In this document: positions 12,276 to 24,877 of the stretch, in pieces
Layout of the letters: every line of letters begins with the position of its first letter
Position numbering within the stretch: the stretch's first letter is position 1
NCBI GenBank assembly: GCA_030998225.1
Contig: JAPYXD010000522.1
Coordinates: 7,254,001-7,318,000, forward strand
DNA length: 64,000 bases
Direction: 5' to 3'
Source: Diplolepis rosae
Lineage: Eukaryota; Arthropoda; Insecta; Hymenoptera; Diplolepididae
Notes under the pieces: generated by a model
Databases searched by the model: none
Told to the model about the DNA's origin: nothing
What the model saw: only the letters and a program-made list of their open reading frames with translations
Program-made: the position numbers and the translations under genes

Positions 12276-13059
12276 AATAATATTGAGTAAAATTCCATAT
12301 ATAGATATTATAATAATTTATGTTTCTGTAATGCCTTGCTTGCAAATTCAATGTTAAATGGATTGTCCGTGAAGCTAGCTGATATACAAAATCGTTTTCT
12401 TCTAAAATACACGCCTTCGTCCACTCGTGAAAATCACCATGAACGTCTCGAATTTCTTAACTAGGTATAGGACAATAGTCTTCTTCAAGGAAGAAAAGAA
12501 CCTCTCAGAATTGCTTGTAAAAAAAAAATTGTCAGTCAGCAAAGCCACATTTCCCAAGTCGGTTTTTAAAACAGTTCAGATCATTCTGTGAGAGACTCCG
12601 GTAACAAAGTCCTCAAGAAAAGTTTTCAAAAATTTAAAGCTTGTTTGCGTTTTGTCATTAATTAATTAAAAGGTGTTTTTACTTCGAATTGAAGAAATGA
12701 AAGTTAAAAGAATGATTTCTTAAATTGAAATAAAACTTTTTGCTGGGTGTTCATTGAACGACGACTAAATTTTTTATTTCGAAACAAAATTAGTTATTAT
12801 GTTTATGTTCAGTCTTTCAAGTATACAATCTATTATTAAATATACACTATACTTTTTAATTAAATGGAGAAGAAACCATTCATTTAGTCTCCAAAAAAAT
12901 ATTTTTCATCGTTCCATGAACCTTCCAAACTTTAAGTACATATATGATAAGGTATTTCGTTTTAAAAATTAAATGGTTGAGTTCGAAATTTTTGCCACTG
13001 CCTACATTATGCATCTTTCTTTCCACAGAACGATTTCAAATTCTTTAAATTTCGTTTTA
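12276..13059. other. Unassigned stretch
   Basis: No coding frame. GGTGTTTTTACTTCGAATTG at about 12672-12745, with CTTTTTGCTGGGTG, is a fragment of the long family A form. Confidence 0.4.
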
Positions 13060-13420
13060 TACCCAGAAAAAAGTTTCTTCGATTCAAAAAGAATTTCTTC
13101 AAATTAAAGAAATTTGCGCATTGTTACACGGTCAAAGAAAAGTTTCTTTGATTTAAAGAAATTTCTTCATTGTTTTTTTTTCATTGAATTTAAGAAATGA
13201 ATGTCTGCGCAGTCGCATACGTATATACGTAATGTGACTCACAGAAATATTTTCTTTAATTTAAAGAAAACCTTGCTTCCGTTTAAGGCTGTAAAATTAA
13301 ATAAATAATTTCTCAAGTTTTTGCCAGTACTGTATTTGAATCGAAAAAATATTTTTTTAAATCAAATAAATAATGTTAAAAAAATAATTTATTTTTTTTT
13401 TTTTTAAAGTGTCTTAAAAA
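13060..13420. repeat. Long-form family A copy, inverted
   Basis: Starts ACCCAGAAAAAAGTTTCTTC and carries CAGAAATATTTTCTTTAATT and CCAGTACTGTATTTGAATCG in the orientation opposite to 14350-15625. The right end is unclear. Confidence 0.6.
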
Positions 13421-14349
13421 TAAGCATTTTTAACCACCGAAATTTGACGGTTTGTGAGAATTCCTGGAGGGAATAAAAAAACCAATCCCTAAAGATAATA
13501 GACCTTGAAATCAATCAATTCTCATTTTTCATCACAATTATTTTTTCCCCGTGAGATGTTGTTCTGTATTTTTTATTCCTCTTTTTGGATAAGTTTGTGA
13601 GGTTGGACAAGCACAATAGATGTTACGTACAATAATATATATTATATAGGTAGGTACTAGATATATGTGAAGGTACGTAGGTTCTTAAATTGAATGACGT
13701 TCTCTGGCTCTTTTAACCGAGTGCACTTTGCTCTCGCATTTGGCAGTCTCTTTTCTAATGGCTTCTGAGCATGGAAGCAGCTTTAAAAGGGTTCTTCTTA
13801 CATTCTGCGATAAAGAAAAATTTCATCTCATTGGTATCATTTTCACACTATTTCGAACAAAATAAGCATGAATATGAAACTGCTACTTCATATTTAAACA
13901 TAATAGGAATTGAAACACTCATCCCCTCAGGCCACAAAAAATATCTTTGAAAATTTAAGAAATATGATAGAACACAATAAAAAAAAACCAATGTAATGAG
14001 AATATAAAAATAGAAAAAGTCACCACAACAAAATAGTTTTGTTGATTATATTTTGGTGGCATTACTAAAATATAATTATTTCATCATTTTCTGAAAAGTT
14101 TATTCATATTTAAAATTTTTTTTAAAAAGATGAAAAAACAGTCTTTTATATTCTTTGAAATTATTTAACATTTTGAGAAATTGATTTATCTTTTCTATAT
14201 TTTGAAATTATTGTCAAGAAAAATGCCGAATCAGCCAATTTGTGATTTTTTTAAAAGGTTATAGTTCTTAAGGAAATGAGTATTGTTTAAAAAATTTTTA
14301 TTCAATTTTAATTTAATAAAGTTTTAAGTTTAATCAATCTATAGAGTAT
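13421..14349. other. Unassigned stretch
   Basis: No gene or clear repeat. Lower A+T than most of the left half around 13600-13800. Confidence 0.4.
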
Positions 14350-15625
14350 ATTGCACCCAAAAAAAGTTTTATTTAAATTTGTGAGATCGTTTGTTTAAAC
14401 TTATTTTCATCAATTTGAAGTAAAAACACCTTTAAGACAAATATAAGTTTATTTGACTTAAAAAAATCACGTTGTTAGTCTTTTTCAAATAAAACAAATT
14501 ATTTTTTTAACATTATTTACTTGATTTAAAAAAAATAGTTTTTCATTCTAATACAGTACTGGTGAAAACTTAAGAAATAATTTATTTTATTTTATAACCT
14601 TGAACAAAGAAAATTATTTCTTTGAATTAAAGAAAGTATTTCTGTGAATCAAATTACATATGTACTATGTAACTGATGCGTATACATTCATTTCATTAAA
14701 AAAAAAAAAAAACAAGCAAGAAATTTCTTTAAATCAAAGAAATTTTTCTTTGACCATATAGCAATGCACAAATTTGTTTGATTCAAGGAAATGCTTTTGA
14801 ATCAAAAAAACTTCTTTCGGGCTGTGTTTTAATTTAATTTAAGAAATCTTTTTCTTAACCTAATTTCTTTAATCCAAAGTAAAAACACCTTTAGGACAAA
14901 TATAAATTTATTTGACTTGAATAAATCACGTTTTTATCCTTTTATAAATAAAATAAATTATTTTTTTAACATTATTTATTGGATTAAAAAAAAAAAATTT
15001 TTCATTCTAATACAGTACTGGAAAAAACTTGAGAAATAATTTATTCATTTTATAACCTTGAACAAAGAAAATTATTTCTTTGAATTAAAGAAAGTATTTC
15101 CGTGAATCAAATTACATATGTATGTACCATGTAACTGATGCGTATACATTAATTTCGTTGAAAAAAAAAAAGAAGCAAGAAATTTCTTTAAATCAAAGAA
15201 ATTTTTCTTTGACCGTATAGCAATGCACAATTTTGTTTGATTCAAGGAAATGCTTTTGAATAAAAAAAAACTTCTTTCGGGCTGTGTTTTAATTAAATTT
15301 AAGAAATCCTTTTCTTAACCTAATTTCTTTAATCCAAAATAAAAACACCTTTAGGACAAATATACATTTATTTGACTTGAATAAATCACGTTTTTAGCCT
15401 TTTTTGAATAAAATAAATTATTTTTTTAACATCATTTACTGGATTTAAAAAAAAAACTTTTTCATCCTAATGCAGTACTGGAAAAAACTTAAGAAATAAT
15501 TTATTCATTTTATAACCTTGAACAAAGAAAATTATTTCTTTGAATTATAGAAAGTATTTCTGTGAATCAAATTAAATATGTTCTATGCGACTGCGTATAC
15601 ATTAATTCCATTAATTCAAAAAATA
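14350..15625. repeat. Three tandem units of the long family A form
   Basis: The landmark AAAAACACCTTTA occurs at about 14422, 14881 and 15342, a period of about 460 bp. Each unit has TAATTTCTTTAATCC near its start and AATTTCTTTAAATCAAAGAA near its end. Identity between neighbours is high, indicating local duplication rather than three insertions. Confidence 0.78.
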
Positions 15626-16284
15626 AAATAAATAAATCCAGAAAAATATAAGATACTTTGAATTATCTTCCACTTTTATTGAAAAGCGTTTCTTTTATAT
15701 TAAAAATTATATAATAGTGTATTGAATTATTGCGCATGTGAAACAAAATTTTGCATTTCTTGCTTCATACACTATTTCAATCAGTAGTTTTTTACTAAAT
15801 CCGACTCAGAGAGTTTATAAAAATAGATTATCAATTTAAGCGTTAAAAATTAATTATTATTTGTTATCGTTAAAATTTTTCTTTTCAAAGTGTATATATG
15901 TGAAATATATTCCGTTGTTTTTCGCTGAATATCGCCATCTCAACGTGACTAAAACATAATTAAGTCAGAAGAATAATACTCGTTAGTGAAACGCTCTAGG
16001 GTCTCAAGATTGAATTTCAAAAAGGACGAGTTGGCCACCTACTCGTTTCCTTATCTAGTGTCTCGAGTAAAGGGCCTTCTCTTCTTCTTAACTATCTCAT
16101 GCATTACAGTGTATTCAAATTAGAGGCACTGAATCTATTTCTCTTCCGTTTCTGAGTCATTTGTATTATTATACCCAGCATGAATAATTTTTTTTTGAAT
16201 ATTCTATTAAATCACAAGGATCTTTGAAGAAATCATTTTAGTTAAAATTTCAAGTTATAAGATTATGGAACATTCAAAGATTTC
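15626..16284. other. Unassigned stretch
   Basis: No gene or repeat end recognised. Confidence 0.4.
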
Positions 16285-16440
16285 TACCTTACCAGCATTT
16301 CAGTTCCTGTAACCCCATTCCAATGCAAAATGAGATACAATGTTGAAAATTTGCTAAATTAAATAAGATTCACCAAGATAAGTCTCTTTTGTCATAAATG
16401 TATATAACTATGAAATTAAATTTTTTCCGAAAAATTGTAT
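16285..16440. repeat. Partial family E element
   Basis: Starts CTACCTTACCAGCATTTCAG and continues with the family's CCCCATT...ATGCAAAATGAGATAC segment, without a matching right end before the neighbouring family B copy. Confidence 0.55.
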
Positions 16441-16442
16441 TT

Positions 16443-16724
16443 ACACTCTCTAAACCTGAATCAGTGAACGGCCACTGATTCGCAGTGACTATTCACTCAT
16501 GGCAGAAGCTATAAGTCTTTCACTGAGAATCAGTGAAATTCGACCAATGTATCAGTGGAATTCGACTGATGAATTTTTAATCGTTTTAATCGAATTCAAA
16601 AGTTATGTTCACATGGCGCGTTCACTGATTCCTCAGTGAAATCAAAGCAGGGCACTGATTCATCAGTTGATATATTTTCACTGATATAATCAATGACTAT
16701 TTCACTGATTCAAGTTTAGAGAGT
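16443..16724. mobile_element. Family B variant element
   Basis: Termini CTCTCTAAACCTGAATCAG and AAGTTTAGAGAG. The interior differs from other copies but keeps CACTGATT/TCAGTG words. Confidence 0.7.
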
Positions 16725-16840
16725 AGTTACAAACGTTTATAACCAGACCAGACAGACCATTTTATTTTCTTCGACATTTTTTCAACGCAATATATTTTGC
16801 TTAAAAAAATAACAATAATAAATTAATTTAGTCTTGTCGA

Positions 16841-17055
16841 TGTCATTTTGCGTACGGAAAGTTGATTTTCCCGCACTAGTGTGGTAAAATTTTAAGTGTG
16901 CGGAAAATCAACTTTCCACACGTAAAATGACACCGACTCAGCTAACTTTCGGTATATAGTGAACAAAAAATATCGTTCGTATCACGTGCGAAAAGACGTA
17001 TTTTAACGTCGTGACTCGCTTTTGCGTTAAAATACGCCTTTCCGCACTTGATACG
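16841..17055. mobile_element. Family F double-hairpin repeat, left copy
   Basis: The first hairpin pairs the arms around GGAAAGTTGATTTTCC and GGAAAATCAACTTTCC with a CCCGCAC/GTGTGG-containing loop. A second hairpin at about 16980-17048 pairs GTATTTTAACG with CGTTAAAATAC. It is G+C-richer than its surroundings. A better-preserved relative is at 22405-22630. I know no named family for it. Confidence 0.7.
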
Positions 17056-17163
17056 AAATATACTATATAAAGATATAGTAAAAAATTTGGAATTATGGGT
17101 TACATAATTTTTGAGCTACATGTCACACCAGTTTTAAATATCACGTTTCGAGAGAAACGCGTT

Positions 17164-17800
17164 TATGGCCATGGACCAATATGGTCACGTGACTAAATTC
17201 CTACTTTACCGGCATTTCAATTTGTGTAACTCTATTTCTGCAAAAAAATAAGATAGGTAACTGAAAATTTGTAGAATTAAATAAATTACATTAATATAAG
17301 TCTGTCTGGTCATAAATGTTTATAATTATTTTAAAAAATTTCTTTGAACAATTGTTATTACAATTATAAATATTTATGACCACTCTCTAAATCTGAATCA
17401 GTCAAAATCTATTGATTATCAGTGAAATTTGACTGATTCAAACAGCTAAAAAGAGGTTACTGTAAATCAGTCAAATTTCACTGATTACTTCAGTGGAAAT
17501 CAACCTATTTAACAGAAAAAATGTTTCTTTACTGATTACTACAGTGAAAATTAATTGATTTAACAGTGAAAAATATTTTTTTCACTGGTGAATCAGTGAA
17601 AAGGCAAATTACTAATTCAATCAGTGAGAATTCGACTGATTCAGATTTAGAGAGCAGATGGACTGGACTTAGTGTATTTTATTTACTCTCACAAATTTTT
17701 AACTTATTATCTAATTTTTTAGAGAAATGGGGTTACACGATTTGAAAATGCTGGTAAGGTAGGAATCTAGTCACGTGATCCGTTTGGTCCATGGCCTTAA
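17164..17800. mobile_element. Family E element carrying a family B insertion
   Basis: Left end TATGGCCATGGACCAATATG then GTCACGTGAC and TACTTTACCGGCATTTCAAT. The right end is the reverse complement ending GGTCCATGGCCTTAA. A family B copy fills most of the centre. Confidence 0.75.
17382..17656. mobile_element. Family B element nested in family E
   Basis: Starts CTCTCTAAATCTGAATCAG and ends CAGATTTAGAGAG. It lies wholly inside the family E element 17164-17800, so it is the younger insertion. Confidence 0.75.
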
Positions 17801-18596
17801 AGTTCTGACTCGTGAAAATTACATTATATTTCCAACTCTAGCTGTTTATCAACAGCTGTAAATTTCAAAGTATTTTGAATTTCGATTTAATCTTTTGGTA
17901 TTACATTTTTGAAGCTAACATTTTATGCAAAAAATTTCACTTTTTGAAAGTTCTAAATGGATCTCCCTCCTTAATGTCTATTGGTAGCATGAAGTTTATA
18001 AAAACTTATCTCTTTTTCATTTTTGTTTCAGGTGAGATTCTGTAATGACTGTAGTTAAAAGTGTTCGACATTCTGGTAAGATGATTTTTTATCATGTTTT
18101 TTAATTATTTCTAGAAAACATAATTACATTGAATAGAAATATTTTGTACAGGAAGAGAAATTTCTCTTGCTTTTTTAAGGGGGAAAACACCTGAAGCTAT
18201 AGACTGTTCTGAGAGGGTTACGCGATTCAATTGAAAACATTGCGAGGGTCGGGGTTGTGCGCTAATGAGTTCGGTGTTTGCATTTTTATGAACTTGGAGA
18301 AATACTTCACATCCCCGTTCGCCCTTTCGCAAATCGATATCACCCCTAGACAGTTTGAAGCTTGAACTTCAAATTCTAAGACTCGCATTTTTTAAATCAT
18401 TATACAGAGACTTCGTATAATTTAATTTTGTATCATAAAAAAAAAAGTATATTTTTCAGTTTTCAGTGCATTTTGTTGAATCAACATAAGATTTTTACTT
18501 GAATTATATACTTATACTCGAAAATTAAATTTTTTGTTGCTGAAATTTTTAAGTTTGAAATCAAAAAGCTCAAAAAAGAAGCAAATATTGTTTGAT
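17801..18596. other. Unassigned stretch
   Basis: A 73-codon minus frame at 18111-18332 has no recognised motif; not called. Confidence 0.4.
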
Positions 18597-18871
18597 TCTC
18601 TCTAAATCTAAATCAGTCAAAATCCACTGATTATCAGTGACATTTGACCTTTCAAATAGCTAAGAAAAGGTTACTGTGAATCAGTCAAATTTCACTGATT
18701 ACTTCAGTGAAAATTAACTGATTTAACAGTGAAAAATATTTTTCACTGATTACTTCAGTAAAAATTAACTGATTTGACAGTAAAAAATATTTTTTTCGTT
18801 AATGAATTAGTGAAAATGCGAATCATTGATTCAATCAGTTAAAATTTGACTGATTCAGATTCAGAGAGCGA
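18597..18871. mobile_element. Family B element
   Basis: Runs from CTCTCTAAATCTAAATCAG to CAGATTCAGAGAG with the usual TCAGTG/CACTGA interior. Confidence 0.72.
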
Positions 18872-19242
18872 TTTTCATATTGATATGGAATTTTAAAGCG
18901 AACACTTTCATACATAAATTCTTCTTCAGTATAAAATATCAGGGCAATAACAATAAATCTGCGTGTACGTTTGATGGTGATAATGAAAAGCATTATACGC
19001 TTGTTTAACACGGTTATCGCAACTCATTACACTTGCACCCTCCCTTGTAGATTTGTGTTAACAAATTAAACTGTGGTCAGGTTAATTCCCAAAGCTCTTC
19101 TGCATTATTTATTTTACATCTCTTTTGTATTAATTTTTTTTATTATTACTCGAATAGGCTGTAAATATTGCTTATGATATAATAAGATTAACGAATATTG
19201 CAAAAGGGACAAATGAAAAAATTAAAGTATTAATAACAAAAC
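18872..19242. other. Unassigned stretch
   Basis: No gene or repeat end recognised. Confidence 0.4.
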
Positions 19243-19345
19243 AGGTGACTAGATCCCTACTTCCCCGGCATTTTAAATCCTTTAATTCCATTTCTATGCA
19301 AAATAAGATACCGAATTGAAAATTTGTAAAATCAAAATGCATGGG
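19243..19345. repeat. Partial family E end
   Basis: GTGACTAGATCCCTACTTCC followed by CCGGCATTTTAAATC matches the left end of family E; no right end follows. Confidence 0.5.
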
Positions 19346-19619
19346 TGAATTGATCTGAAGTTATCGATAGATCGCTTATTATTTTTTAAACTCGAATGTT
19401 TAAAATCTATTATGAGGATGATCTATGATTTCGAATGATGCTCATTTAACAAAGTGATGACTTAAAATTAAGAAGACCCCTCGTTTCAATGGAATCGCAT
19501 ACTTTGTAGAGGCCAACAAAATAATTTTTTTTTTAACCGTGAAGCACCACTAGGATCAGGCTCGCAAAAATATATGTTGTTACTGAGGGCGTGAGTGTAT
19601 TATAGGAAAAAAATTGAAG

Positions 19620-20890
19620 CGGTACAAGAAAGCTTCCATTAAAAATTTTTTTTTTCAATATATTTTTCTCTGTGAATTAACGAAATATAGTACATGTATA
19701 CTGTGATTCACAGAAATATTTTCTGCAATTTAAAGAAAAATGTTCTTCGTTACCGGTAATAAAATTAAATTAATCATTTCTTAAGTTTTTTCCAGTACTG
19801 TATTTGAACCAAAAACATATTTATTTGAATCAAATAATATTTAAAAAATGATTTCTTTGATTAAAGAAAAAAAAACTAAAAACGTGGTTTCTTAAAAGAA
19901 ACAAAATTTATATTTATTCTGAAGGTGTTTTTACTTCGGATTAAAGAAATGACGTTGAAAAAACGATTTCTAAAATTTAAATCAAACTTTTTTCTGGGTC
20001 TACACCTAGAAAAAAGTTTCTTTGATTCAAAAGAAATTTCTTAAAATAAAATAAATTTATATTTGTTCCGAAGGTGTTTTTACTTCGGATTGAAGAAATG
20101 AAATTAAAAAAACGATTTCTTAAATTTAAATAAATCTTTTTTCTGGGCCTACACCTAGAAAAAAGTTTCTTTGATTCAAAAGAAATTTCTTGATTGTTTT
20201 TTTTTTTTCTCTATGAATTAACGAAATACAGTACATGCATACTGTGATTCACAGAAATATTTTCTGCAATTTAAAGAAAAATGTTCTTCGTTACCGGTAA
20301 TAAAATTAAATGTATCATTTCTTAAGTTTTTTCCAGTACTCAGGGTGGCCGCTTGACCGGGAAAACCGGGAAATGACCGGGAATTTTTTTAAATTTTTAA
20401 TAAAAAACGATTTCAATTTGTTTTAAATGTGTTACATAAAGTGATTTACTTATATATTAAATTATGCATTCCGAAATTCCCGCCTTATTTCGTGATTTCG
20501 GTATACCAGGAGAAATTACATTTCAGAATATTAGACAAAAAATATTTTAAAACTTTAAAAACCCATTGCATCAACTGTTATTCATTGGAAACTATTTTTT
20601 TAATGACCAGGAAAAAATTTTCGATGACTGGGAAATGACCGGGAAATGACCGGGAATTATTTTCGCCGATGAAAACGGCCACCCTGAGTACTGTATTTGA
20701 ATAAGAAACATATTTATTAGAATCAAATAATATTTAAATAATGATTTCTTTGATTAAAAAAAAAAAAAAAAACTAAAAACGTGGTTTCTTAAAATGAAAT
20801 AAATTAAGGTGTTTTTACTTCGGATTGATGAAATGAAATTAAAAAAACGATTTCTTAAATTTAAATTAATCTTTTTTCTCGGTATTTAAA
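19620..20890. repeat. Tandem family A-like (long form) units
   Basis: Two or more units carry TGATTCACAGAAATATTTTC, then TTTCCAGTACTGTATTTGAA, then GGTGTTTTTACTTCGGATT, with CACCTAGAAAAAAGTTTCTT starts near 20005 and 20152. The CAGGGTGGCCG element is inserted in the second unit. Confidence 0.7.
20341..20686. mobile_element. CAGGGTGGCCG inverted-repeat element with 6-bp duplication
   Basis: A 346-bp insertion with termini CAGGGTGGCCG and CGGCCACCCTG. It is flanked by AGTACT at 20335-20340 and 20687-20692. The uninterrupted target (TTTCCAGTACTGTATTTGAA) is visible in the sister unit near 19790-19810. Interior copies of GACCGGGAAATGACCGGGAA lie near both ends. The ends look hAT-like, but a 6-bp duplication is not the 8 bp expected of hAT. 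The 69-codon frame inside is unlikely to be a gene. Confidence 0.88.
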
Positions 20891-22404
20891 AAAATGCAGT
20901 AATTTTTAATTCACAGTAATTCGTATGAAGAAAGAATTTTTTATATTTTTCTCCTAAAAATATATTGAGTATCACAAATAAAATGTCCTGAAGTGGTAGT
21001 TAATTATCTTTCTTTAGAGATTCTCCAACCGTGCTTGACATTCATTAAAGACTTTAATTTAAGATGTACTAGAATTTATTAGGTTTTTTGCAATGGAATC
21101 GGAGCTTCGTTTGGAGACTACATAATTCTTTAGAATTGAACCATTATGGAACTATCGGGCCGAGCTCTTAATTCAGCAAACGACACAAGTTCTCCCGGAG
21201 GGGATTTTATTTCACTGATATATAACTCGCCCAACCATGAAATTCCGCAACTGAAAACGATTCTCGGCGTTCTCTGGGCATTGAAGTCTGTAATTGCATC
21301 GTTGCACCTAACTGCACAGAATGGTTGTTGGCGCAGAGCCCTATCGCTACCAACTTTTCAAAAGTTTTTCCAACTTTTGTACCTTTTACATTTCCCGAAT
21401 TCCTTAATCTCTTATCCCTCATACACTTTCTCACATTCACTTACGAGAAATACTTGATTTACTGATACAAATATTTCAAACTTCATTTGGTAGTTGTGCC
21501 AAAACTCAGGTCTCTGAAAAAAAAAAGTTTTTCTATGATTTCAAGACTTAAGGGGATTTAATAAAATCTAAAGTATTAGACACTGACCTTTGGAATTTTT
21601 ACCACTTATTCTTTGTTATATTAACAATATTTTTGGATAAGCAAAGCGCTCTAGCTAAAAAAATAACTACAAAAAACATTTTTTTATATTTTGGGATATG
21701 TTTATTTATTTTTTTATTTTGTTTTATTTGTAACTTTCTTTTCGGCCATGTTAACTAATTTTCCATACTCAAAAAGTTGCTATATATTGTAAGGAAAAAA
21801 ATAAAAAAAGAATTATGACAATTGGTTGAAAAACAAAAAAGTTATTCAAAGTCAAAAAATGTCAAAAAATGCCCAAAAAACGCAAAAAAATTATATGGAA
21901 GATCCAAACTCAAAAAATAAAAATATTAAAGGTGTCCGTATCCCGAATATTTTAGCAGGAAAATTGAACTTTTGATTTTTATGAAAACATAGATTTGGTG
22001 CAAAATGGAATTTTTAATTTTTGATAACATTTTTTACGATTGAAACGAAAACTACGTGTCTGGTCAAAAAGTGGTTTCAAATAAATTTGTATGTCTTCTT
22101 GAGATGAACAATTTTGTCCAAATTTTTTGTTGTATTCTATAGTTTTTTTTGGAAACCAAAAGTTTTTTTTTTAAATCAAATTTTTCATCAATAAACAAAA
22201 TATATAACTGCTATGAAAAAATGGTCATTAGCAAATTTTTAGATCTCTGTGAATTATACGATTATGTTTTATGACATTTTTTCCGTATCTCGTATATTTT
22301 GGCCGGAGAAAAGAATTTTTTATTTTTATAAAAGCGTTTTTGATGGATAAAACCAGAATTGTTGTTCAAAAATGTCTGTCTAATGGACTTTTTCTTTCTT
22401 TTTT
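20891..22404. other. Unassigned stretch
   Basis: Overlapping short frames on both strands at 21146-21457 lack motifs. The segment 21880-22330 resembles inverted family G interior sequence (AAAATATACGAGATACGG-type words read on the minus strand). Confidence 0.4.
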
Positions 22405-22630
22405 CACGTGATACGAACGATATTTTCTGTTCGCTGCATACCGAAAGTTAGCCGAGTCGGTGTCGTTTTTGCGTGCGGAAAGTTGATTTCCCCGCACTTG
22501 TGCGGTAAAATTTTAAGTGTGCGGAAAATCAACTTTCCGCACGCAAAACGAAACCGACTCGGCTAACTTTTGGTATACACCGAACATAAAATATCGTTCG
22601 TATCTCGTGCGGAACGTATGTTTTAACGCG
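22405..22630. mobile_element. Family F palindrome, right copy
   Basis: The arms at about 22416-22494 and 22518-22599 pair almost throughout, from ACGAACGATATTTT inward through TTAGCCGAGTCGGT and GCGTGCGGAAAGTTGATT. The centre is a small CCGCACTTGTGCGG hairpin. It is markedly richer in CpG than surrounding DNA. Confidence 0.75.
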
Positions 22631-23264
22631 CAGAGCGAGATAAGATAAGGTAAGAATTTCATGTAAAAGTTTTATTAAAACGATCCAGACAGACGTTTCT
22701 TATTATATTATTATTACTATATCTATCTCGAATTTTGGGAAATATTATGTTTTTATAGTATGCGTAAAGTACGTTTTCACACATTGTTTTCAGTGTGTAA
22801 AGTTGATTTTTACGCATAGTGTGCGTACAGTAACATTTGAAAATTGAAGTTAATAATTCAAAAAATATACTTCTCTCCCACTCTGTTTTACCCCTCAATA
22901 AAATCTCACAATCTTTGTTGTAACGAACTTTTTTCCATTTCCTCAATAAAATGTTTTAAATTTTGTTTGCGTATTTCATCCCCTAGTGACGAAAACTACT
23001 ATATAGGAATATATGTATCTAAAAATTTGGTCACGTGGTCTGGTTGATTCATGACATACACTAAAGACTCATAATTGGGATCATGTCGGGTGTTACACCC
23101 TTAAACTCAGGTAACCCTAAGCCCCCTCGCACCACACTATTGCCAAACTAATTCTAGGAAGTTCCTAAACCCAGTTCCCCTATTATGAGCTTTTAATGTA
23201 CCTTCTAATTTTACAACTACTTTTTATAGTGTAATCTTTTATTTCAAATAATGCATCACCCAAA
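22631..23264. other. Unassigned stretch
   Basis: A small hairpin region at about 22760-22830 pairs TGCGTAAAGTACG-like arms. GTCACGTGGTCTGGTTGATTC near 23029 resembles an eroded family E end. Confidence 0.4.
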
Positions 23265-24052
23265 AAAATATTTGTTACTTGAACAAAGTCGTTCTGTTAA
23301 CTGCAGTTGGTTGATTCCAAGAAATATTTTGGTAGGATAGACTAATTTTTTGTTCATCTGACCAAACTCGTTTGCTCAAGTGAACCAAAGCTTTGCGTTA
23401 ACAGTTTTGTTAACTTTAAACAATATTTTGTTAATCGTACAACATTCTTTTTGTTGACTTGACCAAATATATTTGTTTTGGTTAGGTCAAAAAAACTATT
23501 TGGTATAATCAACCATTTCTAACCAAAAAATTGTATAGGGTCAACTAAATATTTTGTTGTCCATATAATAACAAAACTTCTGGGTTAAAGTAACAAAAAT
23601 TTCGTTCATGAATATTGAGTCTCGGAATTTGGTCTTTACGGATTGAACTACGAGGTTAACTCAGTTTGGAAAATAATTATTGTTCTTTCTTCTTTTCCGA
23701 ATTTAAGTAAACAAAATATGTCAGGTATAAATTTTCTGAATAGGCTCTTAGGAAAACTCTTACTTACACATTATCGCCAGTGCATTAACCTCTTGGTTAT
23801 TTTGGTATAGATCTCGTGTCAGGGAATGCAGACGTCCCTAAATGCAAACTGATCCTGAACACAAGACGGATTGCATCATAATAATTTATTGTATCCAACA
23901 CCTGTCTTGCCTGTTCTTTATTATTCGAGATAATGTTTACATTCACTCAGAGAAAAAATTTACTTCATCTAGTCAAACTATTTTGTTCAACCAACCAAAA
24001 TCTTTTGTTGAGTCAAATAAAATTTAGTTGTAGCAACCAGAATTTTGGTTAT
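23265..24052. repeat. Diverged family C copies
   Basis: Two degraded stretches of TTTTGTTGAC/AACCAAA words, at about 23265-23610 and 23944-24052, with ordinary AT-rich DNA between them. Ends are worn and no duplication is readable. Confidence 0.5.
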
Positions 24053-24060
24053 AATATCTA

Positions 24061-24369
24061 CACTCAGAAAAAAATTTAGTTCATTGAACAAAATCGTTTT
24101 GTTGAATTCATTAAGTATTTTATTAACTTAAGAAATTTTTTTGTTTAATCTAATAAATGCCTGAAACTTATTGAAAATAATTAAAATATTTGGTTGGATC
24201 AACGAAATTTTTTGTTCAATCAAGCAAATTTTACTAAGCAAAGAATTTTGTTGAACCAAGTAAATATTTTGTCGGATTAACCAAAAATTTTGTTGTATGT
24301 ATAAAAAAAAATATTACAGTTGAACCTACAAAATTTTTGTACATTTAACCAAATATTTTTCTGAATGTG
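24061..24369. mobile_element. Family C element
   Basis: A 309-bp copy with CACTCAGAAAAAAATTTAGTT at the left and AAATATTTTTCTGAATGTG at the right. The interior is TTTTGTTGAA/TTCAACAAAA words. A shorter relative abuts it at about 23944-24052, and more diverged copies lie at about 23265-23610 and 29355-29650. Confidence 0.72.
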
Positions 24370-24569
24370 TTCTAGGAAAATCTCGGGTGATTATTTCTGA
24401 TTTGATTAATGATTCAATTAATCGAGGTCGCAAAGTTGAAATGCTTTAACACCAATTCAAAATACTTTGAGTTTTTAATTACTTTAACAAGCGGATATTG
24501 GCCGCTAAAGTACATTATATTGAAAAGCTCTCAAATTACAACCCTAATAATCGATAAGTCCCTTTTATA

Positions 24570-24789
24570 CTCTCTAAATCTGAATCATTCAAAATTTACT
24601 GATTATCAGTGAAATTTGACTGATTCAAATAGCTAGAAAGAAGTTACTGTAAATCAGTCAAATTTCATTGATTACTTCAGTAAAAATCAAGTGATTTAAC
24701 AGTGAAACATATTTTTTTGCTGGTAAATCAGTGAACAGGAAAATCACTGATTCGATCAGTGAAAATTTGACTTAATCTGATTTAGAGAG
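24570..24789. mobile_element. Family B element, TA duplication
   Basis: The termini CTCTCTAAATC and GATTTAGAGAG are inverted repeats and are flanked by TA at 24568-24569 and 24790-24791. The interior alternates CACTGA/TCAGTG words. This is the best-defined copy of the family. Confidence 0.85.
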
Positions 24790-24877
24790 TATTTCCTTTC
24801 TAATTTGAATTTTAATGCTATTAGCAGAAAGGAGTTTTAATTCATCTGAAAAAGTTTATTCCTTTTTCTTATGGACG

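Noticed and set aside
21146..21457. Overlapping frames on both strands
   Set aside because: Neither shows a family signature; opposite-strand overlap is typical of chance open frames.
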